Position numbers and translations under genes: made by a program
The notes under the pieces: generated by a model
What the model was told of the DNA's origin: nothing
What the model saw: only the letters and a program-made list of their open reading frames with translations
Databases searched by the model: none
From: Candidatus Aminicenantota bacterium
GTDB lineage: Bacteria > Acidobacteriota > Aminicenantia > JAMOAD01
Length of the DNA: 34,605 bases
Reading direction: 5' to 3'
Assembly (NCBI GenBank): GCA_027067555.1
Contig: JAMOVU010000105.1
Span: forward strand, 1-34,605
In this document: positions 1 through 7,494 of the stretch, piece by piece
Position numbering within the stretch: the stretch's first letter is position 1
Layout: each line of letters opens with the position of its first letter

Positions 1-2
1 AT

Positions 3-50
3 AATTATGAGATGGGAGAAGATAAACTGATATACAATTGCGCATATTGA
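3..50 (+). CDS. Possible 3' end of an upstream gene (fragment)
   Basis: An open frame enters from the left edge and ends with TGA at 48-50, giving a 15-residue tail ending in NCAY. Nothing identifies it. It could be the C-terminus of a gene upstream of the barrel protein or chance, since another frame also stays open to position 30. It is listed only to explain the window edge. Confidence 0.25.
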   Translation, partial: NYEMGEDKLIYNCAY

Positions 51-73
51 ATGAAATTTTAAAAAGATATAAT
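47..73 (+). promoter_or_regulatory. Candidate sigma-70 promoter for the barrel gene at 97
   Basis: An exact TATAAT lies at 68-73 with TTGAAT at 47-52. The spacer is 15 bp, shorter than the preferred 17, so the -35 assignment is weak while the -10 is strong. A start near 80 would leave a leader of about 17 bases carrying the AGGAGG at 85-90. Confidence 0.5.
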
Positions 74-96
74 ATTCTATTTTCAGGAGGAATTTG

Positions 97-2172
97 ATGA
101 AAAGGATAGGTTCAATAATATCAGTTATTCTTTTTACGGCAATCAGTATGCTTTTTTCGGGAGATTTTCCGTGGAATTTTGAAGAACTACTCTTTTTAAC
201 TCCATTCTCTCACTATGAATCAATAGAGGGTGAAAGAGCGGGTAATTTTTTGCTTGATTTTGAAGGTATAAATCTCACATCTCCAATAGATGGCTCGCCA
301 TTTTTGATTCCATCCCCTCATCTTTTTTCAGACTTAAAATCCAACACTCTATTTTCACCTGAATTTTACATCTCAGAAAACAAAAGTTCCGGGAAAATAG
401 GATTTTACAGAGACGGACTATCACTTAAGAGCGGAGAAACAACGGATATAAGGAATTCTCTCTTTTATTCCAACAATATATCCGAAAAAATTTTTTTTAA
501 TGTGAGTGTTCTCAATTCAGGAAATAGTTATTATCACTATGATAATGTATTTCATGGTCCTGCCGCAGAGTTGTTTATGAAATACAGGGGAGAAAATTCA
601 GTGCTTAACTTTTACTCATTCTTCTCAAAAACAAATGATTCCTCCCTCGAACTCGATGAACTTGAGCCCCCTCAAAAAGTAAAATTCAAAGATGATGCCT
701 TTGCTTCCCATACAAAACTTTTTACAGGTTTTTCTTATACTTATGACAACAGTACTCTTAAATTTAGTTCAAAACTATCATACGGCTTAAAAAATCAGGA
801 TGGAGAAAAGAACGGGATTGCTCTTTTTGACAGTGAAACTAATAGCTGGAGCGGGAATTTTCCATTTGCTGTTTCCTCCTCTTTTTTAACCATTAAAAAC
901 TCTATATCTTTAAATCTATCGAATGAAGATAATTTTAAGCTATTTCCCTCTTTGAATTTTGAATACCTTTCAGGAAAAACAAAGAGGGAAATCTCCGGTG
1001 AGGGAATAATTTATGATAATAGTATTAAAATTTCAGGATACGGATATGAGCTTAACTCAAGTTTGATAAGGATTTCACCAGAGGTTCACTTTTCAAAGGG
1101 CCTCAGGGAGGACTCCATAAGCTTTACACTTAAGATAGGCTATGAACTTTTATGGTACCCTGGAGGAGCCACAGGGGAATCAATCTTCCTGAACTCTCCT
1201 GAAATACTTTCAAAGATAGACTTTAAAGCTGAAAAGATAAAAGGTATGATAGGGATCTCTTATTATTCCACGCCAATTACCCTTGCAAAACTCTTTCCTT
1301 TAAGCAATAATTTTTTCAATTACAAAATCTCATTTTTTGAAAATGGCATCTGGAATGATATTGAAATAACCCCTAACTTAAAATATCATTATGATAACAG
1401 TTCCTCTTACAACAGGACAAAAAAAGCCTTCTTTTCCCTTTCCTACGGAGATAAAAACTCAAAAATAACTTTTAATTCTGTACTTTCGAAAACTTCCGAT
1501 TTCTGGGATAGAATGGATACCTCATCATCATATATAAGAGAAGGAGAACTTTTCATTAAAACTAATAATGGAGAATCAATAAATATCGGTACCCCTTCAA
1601 AAGAAAAGGATAATATCCTGTTTTCTCCCGAAAGAACCTTTTTAGGCTTAAACCTGAATTTACTGCTAAATTCCGAAAGTTTGAAATTTATTGCCGGGGT
1701 AACATACATGAAAACAACCGGCACATATGATAATCAGTATGTATCAATACTTGGAGGGTATGGCTCTAATTCAATCATTTTTTTATCTCCAAACATTCAG
1801 AACAGGCTAATAGACAATTTTGATCTCACATTTGGAAATGGGATTAAACTATATTCAAGGGTAAAATACATTTTTTCCGAAAATCTGATTGCTGAGCTCT
1901 TTTTTGTCCACCTCCCTCCTGTAAATTATTTCACATATACAAGCAGTATTTCCTCCATAGGCTATGTACCCGATTCAAGAGAAAAGAGCACTCCGTACAA
2001 CAATCTGTCCATAGGTTTTGATTATTCCCTCACCAAAATAAAGGTTTACCTTTATGTAAAAAATATCTTAAATTCAACTGCTCCTCTCTTGTTTCCTGTG
2101 AATGATAGTTCAGAATTTCTAAAAACAACAACCGGCATGGGGCTTTTTGTCGGCCTTGTTTACAGCCTTTAA
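97..2172 (+). CDS. TonB-dependent-receptor-like outer-membrane beta-barrel with a compact plug region
   Basis: A 691-residue predicted outer-membrane barrel. Residues 1-22 form a signal peptide (MKR, then a hydrophobic run). Residues 30-100 resemble a shortened plug (a DGSPF segment like the DG(V/L)P of TonB plugs). The rest alternates aromatic, polar and Ser/Asn-rich strands typical of barrels. The C-terminus (YVKNILNSTAPLLF, then a terminal strand ending GLVYSL) is like the last two strands of TonB receptors. A classical plug is 130-150 residues, so this one is reduced; no TonB box or carboxypeptidase-like domain is visible. The start is ATG 97, because AGGAGG at 85-90 is spaced six bases from it; an in-frame TTG at 94 is less likely. 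Substrate unknown. Confidence 0.75.
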   Translation: MKRIGSIISVILFTAISMLFSGDFPWNFEELLFLTPFSHYESIEGERAGNFLLDFEGINLTSPIDGSPFLIPSPHLFSDLKSNTLFSPEFYISENKSSGKIGFYRDGLSLKSGETTDIRNSLFYSNNISEKIFFNVSVLNSGNSYYHYDNVFHGPAAELFMKYRGENSVLNFYSFFSKTNDSSLELDELEPPQKVKFKDDAFASHTKLFTGFSYTYDNSTLKFSSKLSYGLKNQDGEKNGIALFDSETNSWSGNFPFAVSSSFLTIKNSISLNLSNEDNFKLFPSLNFEYLSGKTKREISGEGIIYDNSIKISGYGYELNSSLIRISPEVHFSKGLREDSISFTLKIGYELLWYPGGATGESIFLNSPEILSKIDFKAEKIKGMIGISYYSTPITLAKLFPLSNNFFNYKISFFENGIWNDIEITPNLKYHYDNSSSYNRTKKAFFSLSYGDKNSKITFNSVLSKTSDFWDRMDTSSSYIREGELFIKTNNGESINIGTPSKEKDNILFSPERTFLGLNLNLLLNSESLKFIAGVTYMKTTGTYDNQYVSILGGYGSNSIIFLSPNIQNRLIDNFDLTFGNGIKLYSRVKYIFSENLIAELFFVHLPPVNYFTYTSSISSIGYVPDSREKSTPYNNLSIGFDYSLTKIKVYLYVKNILNSTAPLLFPVNDSSEFLKTTTGMGLFVGLVYSL

Positions 2173-2204
2173 TTAATATCCTTATAACCCCTTATAAAAT
2201 CCTA

Positions 2205-2233
2205 TTGACAAAAAGCCTTTTGTATGGTTAAAT
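2205..2233 (+). promoter_or_regulatory. Strong sigma-70 promoter for the initiator tRNA
   Basis: Consensus TTGACA at 2205-2210, a 17-bp spacer, and TTAAAT at 2228-2233. A start near 2240 would lie about three bases before the mature tRNA 5' end at 2243, leaving little 5' leader for RNase P. Confidence 0.8.
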
Positions 2234-2242
2234 AGGGCATAT

Positions 2243-2317
2243 TGCGAGGTGGGGCAGTGGTAGCCCGTTGGGCTCATAACCCAAAGGTCGGAGGTTCAAA
2301 TCCTCCCCTCGCTACCA
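2243..2317 (+). tRNA. Initiator tRNA-fMet (CAT anticodon)
   Basis: A 75-nt cloverleaf. Acceptor GCGAGG 2244-2249 pairs with CCTCGC 2307-2312; the T stem is GGAGG/CCTCC with a TTCAAAT loop; CCA is encoded at 2315-2317. The anticodon loop CTCATAA is closed by three consecutive G:C pairs (GGG/CCC), the hallmark of initiator tRNA. Position 1 is T (2243) and position 72 is T (2313), so the first acceptor pair is a U-U mismatch. Initiators need an unpaired 1-72 for formylation; the usual bacterial mismatch is C1-A72. The overall match to E. coli fMet tRNA by eye is close. Confidence 0.95.
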
Positions 2318-2350
2318 CTTTTTCAAAGCAAAACAATTTTAAAATCAAAT

Positions 2351-2379
2351 TTGAACATTTTTTCTCCAAGTGATATAAA
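2351..2379 (+). promoter_or_regulatory. Candidate extended -10 promoter giving a leaderless aminotransferase mRNA
   Basis: TTGAAC 2351-2356, 17-bp spacer, TATAAA 2374-2379 preceded by TGA (extended -10). Only six bases separate the -10 from ATG 2386, so transcription would begin at about the A of the start codon. There is no Shine-Dalgarno sequence before this ATG, which fits leaderless initiation. Confidence 0.6.
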
Positions 2380-2385
2380 ATTAAT

Positions 2386-3612
2386 ATGATATTAAGAGAA
2401 GAGCTCCTTAAAATCTTAAAATCCGTGGAAGAGCCGGATTTTACCTTTGTGGAAAAGGACTTTCCACCCGTTTTCACAGGAGCTGAGGGCATAAAAGTTT
2501 ATGATTCGGAAGGCAATGAATATCTTGATTTTTCATCATTTTTCGGGGTGAGTTTTACAGGGCACTCTCAATCCTTTGTAAAGGAAGAAGCTGAAAAAGG
2601 GTTCTACCATGGCCTGGGAGATCTCATACCATCCGAAGAAAAAATTCTTCTAATGAAAAAACTTTCGGAAATCATAGGAAAAGGATACAGGGGTGTTCTT
2701 TCCCAGAATGGCTCCGATGCGGTTGAAGCCTGCCTCCGCTCTGCCTTTCTCTATAAATGGAGCAAAAAAATCATAGCCTTTCAAGGAGCATATCACGGAA
2801 CTTCACTGGGAGCGCTTTCCGTGACATACTCAAATAAATTCAGGAATAGATTTGAAAAGCTTTTGCCATTTGAAACAAAATTTTTTCAGTATTCTGTAAA
2901 TTCCATTCCAGAAATAAAAGATTTTCTAAAAAACAATGGAGTTTCTGCAATTATAATAGAGCCTGTTCAGGGAAGAGCCGGCATTAGAATAGCTGAAAAA
3001 GAGTTTTTACTTTCTTTGAAAAAATTATCAGATGAATTTGATTTGCCTCTGATTTTTGATGAAGTATTCACAGGATTCGGAAAAACCGGCGAATATTTTG
3101 CAAAGGATTATTTTGGCATAGAACCTGATCTTATTGCATTTGGAAAAGCTTTGAGCGGAGCTTTCCCCCTTTCAGGATGTTTCGGGAAAGAGAGAATAAT
3201 GAATCTATGGGGAAAAAGTAAGGGAGAAGCTTCTTTTACATTTACTTTTTCCGGAAATCCGTTTTTTTCAAGAGTTGCATTAAGGAATCTTGAATTTTTA
3301 GAAAAATTAAATTTCAGAAAAAAAGTCAGGGAAATTGAAAGTTTGATGAAAAAAGGATTGTCCGGGTTAAAAAACAAATATAAAAATAAAATAAAGGAAG
3401 TGAGAGGAATAGGAGTAATCTGGGGAATTGAACTTTATCATCCCATAGATTCATTTATTGTATTTAAAAAACTTCTTAATGAGGAGAGAATTATCACTCT
3501 TCCTTCAGGAGAAAATGGAGAAACACTTGAAGTTTTACCTTCTGTAATTGTAGAAGAAAAAGAGATTAAAAAATTCATTAACTCTCTGGAGAAAATCCTT
3601 GAAACTCTTTGA
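2386..3612 (+). CDS. Class-III PLP-dependent aminotransferase
   Basis: A 408-residue fold-type I aminotransferase of the acetylornithine/ornithine/GABA group. Visible motifs: SQNGSDAVEACLRSA (about 106-120, phosphate-binding turn and helix), GAYHG (about 134-138), IIEPVQG (190-196), LIFDEVFTGFGKTG (222-235, Asp225 contacting the pyridine nitrogen) and LIAFGKALSG (249-258, Lys254 the predicted Schiff-base lysine). Length is normal for the family. This family moves amino groups between glutamate or alanine and an aldehyde or keto acid, often a terminal aldehyde. It overlaps the next gene by 14 bases, and the LuxE/LuxC-type partners suggest it aminates the aldehyde they make. Substrate unknown. 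Confidence 0.85.
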   Translation: MILREELLKILKSVEEPDFTFVEKDFPPVFTGAEGIKVYDSEGNEYLDFSSFFGVSFTGHSQSFVKEEAEKGFYHGLGDLIPSEEKILLMKKLSEIIGKGYRGVLSQNGSDAVEACLRSAFLYKWSKKIIAFQGAYHGTSLGALSVTYSNKFRNRFEKLLPFETKFFQYSVNSIPEIKDFLKNNGVSAIIIEPVQGRAGIRIAEKEFLLSLKKLSDEFDLPLIFDEVFTGFGKTGEYFAKDYFGIEPDLIAFGKALSGAFPLSGCFGKERIMNLWGKSKGEASFTFTFSGNPFFSRVALRNLEFLEKLNFRKKVREIESLMKKGLSGLKNKYKNKIKEVRGIGVIWGIELYHPIDSFIVFKKLLNEERIITLPSGENGETLEVLPSVIVEEKEIKKFINSLEKILETL

Positions 3613-4531
3613 TGAAATAAAAAATTATATTGAAAATGAAAAAACCTTCAATGAAGAACTTGCCATCGAAATTGCAAACTTTCAATTAAAAAACAATCCT
3701 TTTTACAAAGCTTATGCGGAAAAAGTCGGAATAAAAAAGATAAAAAAAATTCAGGACATACCCTTTCTGCCGGTGGAATTTTTTAAAAATCAGAGGATTT
3801 TCTCTTTTGAAAAAGCGGATGGCTTTTTTATGTCAAGCGGTACAGGAGGAGAAAGAAGCAAAGTTTTTTACAATAAAAAAACCCTTGAACTTTATGAAAT
3901 TTCCGCTCTTAAAAGTTTTCCTTTCAAAGATAAAAAGATATACTCTCTTATTCCTCCCTTTTCAATAGCAGAAAATTCATCTCTATCTTTTATGCTTGAT
4001 ATTTTTTCAAGAAATCTAAATTTAGAGTATTTGAACAAAGAAAGCTTTGAAATAGATGAAAAAATATTTTTCAGGATTTTAAAGGAAAAAACAGAAGACA
4101 ACAGTGTTCTCTTTCTAACATCCCTGCAGCTTTTTAAATTATCCTCTTTAAAAAAGGAAAGCATTACTAAAAAGTTTACTATTATAGAAACAGGTGGATA
4201 CAAAGCCACAAAAAAGATTTACAGGAGAAAGAAACTTTATAAATTTGCTAAAAAAGTATTTGTAAACTCCGAGTTTTTCTCTGAATACGGAATGGCAGAA
4301 CTTTTTTCCCAGTTTTACACTGTTTCAAAAAACAGAGACTACACATTTTCACATTATAATTATATTTTTACAAAAGAGGGGAAAGGATTACTAAAAGTTT
4401 TTGATTTTGCGAATCTGGGAACAGTATCATCTTTATATATTCCGGATTTTATTGTAAAAAGGGGGAATGAGTTTGATGTTAAAGGAAGACTTACATCGGA
4501 AATAAGAGGTTGCGGCTATGTCTTTAAATAA
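3599..4531 (+). CDS. LuxE-type acyl-protein synthetase (acid-activating, adenylate-forming)
   Basis: A 310-residue protein of the LuxE family of the adenylate-forming superfamily, which activates a carboxylic acid with ATP and carries the acyl group on a cysteine. Visible motifs: IPFLPVEFFK (54-63), the P-loop-like MSSGTGGERSKVF (78-90), ETGGYKA (197-203), EYGMAELFSQ (229-238), and a C-terminal GRLTSEIRGCG segment with Cys305, placed like the acylated C-terminal cysteine of LuxE. The start is TTG 3599: GGAG at 3588-3591 gives a 7-base spacing and no better in-frame start is nearby. It overlaps the aminotransferase by 14 bases and the LuxC-like gene by 14. Slightly short compared with Vibrio LuxE (about 370-380). 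Cognate acid unknown. Confidence 0.85.
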   Translation: MKLFDEIKNYIENEKTFNEELAIEIANFQLKNNPFYKAYAEKVGIKKIKKIQDIPFLPVEFFKNQRIFSFEKADGFFMSSGTGGERSKVFYNKKTLELYEISALKSFPFKDKKIYSLIPPFSIAENSSLSFMLDIFSRNLNLEYLNKESFEIDEKIFFRILKEKTEDNSVLFLTSLQLFKLSSLKKESITKKFTIIETGGYKATKKIYRRKKLYKFAKKVFVNSEFFSEYGMAELFSQFYTVSKNRDYTFSHYNYIFTKEGKGLLKVFDFANLGTVSSLYIPDFIVKRGNEFDVKGRLTSEIRGCGYVFK

Positions 4532-5522
4532 AAAAGAGAAGACACTTAAAGCTCTTAAATTATTCAGACAAAGATATGAAGAGGGGAAAATTGTTTCCTC
4601 CAAAAAATATCAAAAAAAATTAGTTTTAGAGAGTATAGAGCATTTTATAAAGGAGACGAAAAACTATGAGGTAAAAGAACTTGTCTCTTCCTACAAAAAA
4701 ATATTCATCATCCTCCCTGCAAATGTTCCGACAGAGTTTTTTGAATTTATACCCATTCTTCTTTCATACAATGCTTTCTTTTTTTTCAAATTACCGAAAA
4801 GAAACAGGATTTTCATAAAAAGTTTTTTTGAAATATTGAATTTTAATAATATAAAAGCAGAATATCTATCCCACAAAAAAACTTTAAAAGAGGCAAAAAA
4901 TTTTGATTTTATTATAGGTTCAGGAAGCAGTGGGCTTGAGGATTTTTTAAAGTATTTAAATAAACCTTACAGATATTTCGGGCCCAAATTTTCCTTTGCA
5001 ATTATGGAAAAATTTTCAGAAAAAGATTTGAAATCAGTAGTAAAAGATTTTCTTTCCTTTGATACTGAAGGGTGCCTTTCCGTAAGATTTTTATTTACAA
5101 AATTCGACCTTGATTTGAAATTTTTAAAAGAAATGATAGAAAGTATAAGAAAAGAGCTGTATCCTCAAAAAGATTTTGACCCTTATCTTTTTGATTATTA
5201 TAATGCCGTAAACCATTATTATTCCAAAGAGGGACTTATCCTAAAAAGAGAAGCTGTCTTCAAAGTTAATGAATTCCCCAAGTACTTCCCTCAAAGAACC
5301 CTTTTTGTCAAAAAATATGAAAAAGAGACTGAAATTATTGATTTTTTAGAAGAGGCAAAAAACTCTGTTCAGGCAATTTTAAACAAGGATGGTTCGGAAT
5401 CAGATTTTTTCATCAAAAACACATCTGTATCTCTTTTTCTTCCGTCTGGAAGGGCTCAGTTTCCTCCTCTCGGATGGTTATTTGAAAGAGGTTTAAAATT
5501 AGATAATTTTTTTATAATTTAA
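4518..5522 (+). CDS. LuxC-type acyl reductase (short form)
   Basis: A 334-residue LuxC/aldehyde-dehydrogenase-like protein; family members reduce an acyl-cysteine intermediate to aldehyde with NAD(P)H. Visible: ILPANVPTEF (64-73, matching the AGNVP segment of LuxC), IIGSGSSGLEDF (132-143), RYFGPKFSFAIM (152-163), FDTEGCLSVRF (181-191) with Cys186 as predicted nucleophile, and a C-terminal GRAQFPPLGWLFERG. LuxC is normally about 480 residues, so this is a much shortened version, missing mainly N-terminal and inter-motif material. ATG 4518 lies inside the LuxE-like gene, implying translational coupling. It ends three bases before the convergent HDOD gene. Confidence 0.78.
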   Translation: MSLNKKEKTLKALKLFRQRYEEGKIVSSKKYQKKLVLESIEHFIKETKNYEVKELVSSYKKIFIILPANVPTEFFEFIPILLSYNAFFFFKLPKRNRIFIKSFFEILNFNNIKAEYLSHKKTLKEAKNFDFIIGSGSSGLEDFLKYLNKPYRYFGPKFSFAIMEKFSEKDLKSVVKDFLSFDTEGCLSVRFLFTKFDLDLKFLKEMIESIRKELYPQKDFDPYLFDYYNAVNHYYSKEGLILKREAVFKVNEFPKYFPQRTLFVKKYEKETEIIDFLEEAKNSVQAILNKDGSESDFFIKNTSVSLFLPSGRAQFPPLGWLFERGLKLDNFFII

Positions 5523-5525
5523 ACA

Positions 5526-6383
5526 CTACCCATAAAGCTTTATGAATTCATCAATCTCTTCCTGAATTTCATACATCTTTCTTTCGGCCTCACTCTCCCC
5601 TATTGACAATATTTCCAATTCCTCTTCTATGTTCTCTTTTCTCGGGGCATAAAGGCTATAACCTTTTTCTGAAGCAAGTTTATCATAAAGACTAATTATC
5701 GCAGGCAATTTTGTTTCGCTCTTTACAATTTTTGGATTATGATGATACAGGATTCCATAGGTAATTGTTTTACTCATCTTCCATGCTTTTGCGAGAAGAT
5801 AGCCAACCTCAAGGTGTGTGTATCCGAAAATCTCCTTTTCGTTTTCCACTGATGGGTTCTTTAAAGCATTGGTCTTTTCTATAACGCTCATATACCTTTC
5901 CTGAAACTCTTTTATAAGCAAGGCCTTTCCTATATCGTGTAAAAGGCCTGCAATATAACCCTCTTCAGGGTCACATATATCATAATCATTGGAGAAAATT
6001 CTTGATGCAAAAGCTACAAAAATGGAATGCCTCCACTGATTAAGCTGGAGTTTCGGATCCTTAATTTTATTCAAAAGATTTTTCGTAAAGTATGTCATCA
6101 AGATTGTTCGGAGATTGGAATAACCCAAAAATGTTATCGCATGACTCAGGGTTGAGATCTCCTGAACTGCTCCATAATAGGCTGAATTCGCTGTTTTTAG
6201 GATAAAAAAAGTTAAAGATTCATCAAGTAAAATTCTCTCTTTAATATCCCTAATATTTGACTTCGAACTTCTCAATAGTCCCATTGTCTCAAGCAAGATT
6301 TTTGTATTTGAAGGGAGCTCTTCCTTTATATCTATCTCCTTTATAACTTTATCAAGAGAAAATTCTTTATACGGTTTTTTCAT
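5526..6383 (-). CDS. HDOD-domain signalling protein
   Basis: A 285-residue protein with an HDOD domain: SNTKILLETMGLLRSSKSNI (24-43), ILLDESLTFFILKTANSAYY (about 49-68), the AITFLGYSNLRTILMTYF helix, and GYIAGLLHDIGKALL (about 142-156), which still carries an HD pair. HDOD proteins are HD-superfamily relatives used in stress, motility and two-component signalling; most lack phosphodiesterase activity. No receiver or GGDEF domain is fused. It follows pfkA after 11 bases and may be co-transcribed, but ATG 6383 has no Shine-Dalgarno and has a promoter-like element of its own. Role unknown. Confidence 0.85.
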   Translation of the reverse strand: MKKPYKEFSLDKVIKEIDIKEELPSNTKILLETMGLLRSSKSNIRDIKERILLDESLTFFILKTANSAYYGAVQEISTLSHAITFLGYSNLRTILMTYFTKNLLNKIKDPKLQLNQWRHSIFVAFASRIFSNDYDICDPEEGYIAGLLHDIGKALLIKEFQERYMSVIEKTNALKNPSVENEKEIFGYTHLEVGYLLAKAWKMSKTITYGILYHHNPKIVKSETKLPAIISLYDKLASEKGYSLYAPRKENIEEELEILSIGESEAERKMYEIQEEIDEFIKLYG

Positions 6384-6388
6384 TTTTT

Positions 6389-6417
6389 AATATATCAAAT
6401 ACCAAAGCCCGTTCCAA
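6389..6417 (-). promoter_or_regulatory. Candidate internal promoter for a leaderless HDOD mRNA
   Basis: On the minus strand, TTGGAA (6417-6412), 17-bp spacer, TATATT (6394-6389), then five A residues and ATG 6383. The element overlaps the 3' end of the phosphofructokinase gene. No Shine-Dalgarno is present. Chance cannot be excluded in such AT-rich DNA. Confidence 0.4.
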
Positions 6418-7489
6418 GAGCCATCGCCATTTTTACCATATCACTTTCAGGATCAACCCTCCTCGGATTTCTTGCGGCTTCTGCAAGAGAAACGCTTACT
6501 ATATCATTTCCTCTGCTTGCCACCATCTGACCGAATTTGCCCTCATGAATTAACCTTACAGCATGATAACCAAATCTTGTTGCTAACAGCCTATCAAAAG
6601 GAGATGGAGAACCACCCCTCTGCAAATGGCCAAGAACAGTTACTCTTGTCTCCATCCCGGTTCTTTCCTCAATTTCATCTCCCACTTTATTTCCAATCCC
6701 CCCCAATCTTATAGGCATTGTCGGGTCATCAACAATTTTTTTTACAACAACATCCCCACCTTTTGGTTTTGCTCCTTCACTGACAACAACAAGACTGAAT
6801 CTTTTCCCCTTTCGAACTCTCCTTTCTATCGTTTCAGCTACCTTATCAATTTCATAAGGAATTTCCGGAATCAGGATAACATCACCTCCTCCTGCAATTC
6901 CCGAATGAAGGGCAATCCAACCGGCATCCCTTCCCATTACCTCTATAACCATTACTCTGTGGTGGGATTCTGCGGTCGAATGCAATTTATCAATTGAAAA
7001 AGTAGCTACCTGGAGAGCGGAATCAAAACCAAATGTCACATCCGTTCCGCCAAGATCATTATCAATTGTTTTCGGGACCCCCACCATCGGGACCCCGTAT
7101 CTTTCGTAGAACTCAAGTGCAATACTCTGAGTACCATCCCCACCTATTGAAACAATAACATCAATATCATTGTATTCTATTGTTTTAATAACCTGCTCAC
7201 TAACATCAATAAACTCAGATTTTCCATTCTTTTCCACTCTATATTTGAATGGATTATCTCTGTTGGAAGTTCCCAGAATCGTTCCCCCTCGGGGAAGTAT
7301 ACCTGAAACATCTTTTTCCGTAAGAGGAAAAACATTCTTTTTTATTAACCCTGCAAAACCATCCCTTATTCCCACAACTTCATAGCCATACTCATTTATA
7401 GCTGTTTTAACAACCGCTCTTATAACAGCATTAAGACCGGGACAATCACCGCCGGCAGTTAAAACCCCTATTTTTCTTACTTTTGACAT
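6395..7489 (-). CDS. pfkA: 6-phosphofructokinase, mixed-substrate clade
   Basis: A 364-residue phosphofructokinase that phosphorylates fructose 6-phosphate to the 1,6-bisphosphate in glycolysis. Visible: GVLTAGGDCPGLNAVIRA (8-25), GGTILGTSNRDNPF (68-81), SIGGDGT (114-120), VPKTIDNDLGGTD (138-150, with the catalytic Asp of TIDND), EVMGRDAGWIAL, and the C-terminal GHLQRGGSPSPFDR. Glycine in GGDGT is the ATP-type residue (PPi enzymes usually have Asp: GGDDT), whereas lysine in PKTIDND is shared with PPi-dependent and group-III enzymes. I infer an ATP-using, non-allosteric group-III type. It has an SD (GGAGG, about 10 bases away) and follows the symporter by five bases. Confidence 0.93.
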   Translation of the reverse strand: MSKVRKIGVLTAGGDCPGLNAVIRAVVKTAINEYGYEVVGIRDGFAGLIKKNVFPLTEKDVSGILPRGGTILGTSNRDNPFKYRVEKNGKSEFIDVSEQVIKTIEYNDIDVIVSIGGDGTQSIALEFYERYGVPMVGVPKTIDNDLGGTDVTFGFDSALQVATFSIDKLHSTAESHHRVMVIEVMGRDAGWIALHSGIAGGGDVILIPEIPYEIDKVAETIERRVRKGKRFSLVVVSEGAKPKGGDVVVKKIVDDPTMPIRLGGIGNKVGDEIEERTGMETRVTVLGHLQRGGSPSPFDRLLATRFGYHAVRLIHEGKFGQMVASRGNDIVSVSLAEAARNPRRVDPESDMVKMAMALGTGFGI

Positions 7490-7494
7490 AGCTA

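Noticed and set aside
2274-2492. Minus-strand open frame ending in GGFEPPTF
   Set aside because: This peptide is the well-known false translation of the tRNA T-arm region; the frame runs antisense across the tRNA and the aminotransferase start.
2386-5522. Bioluminescence (lux) operon
   Set aside because: LuxC- and LuxE-like proteins are present, but there is no luxA, luxB or luxD and the third gene is an aminotransferase.
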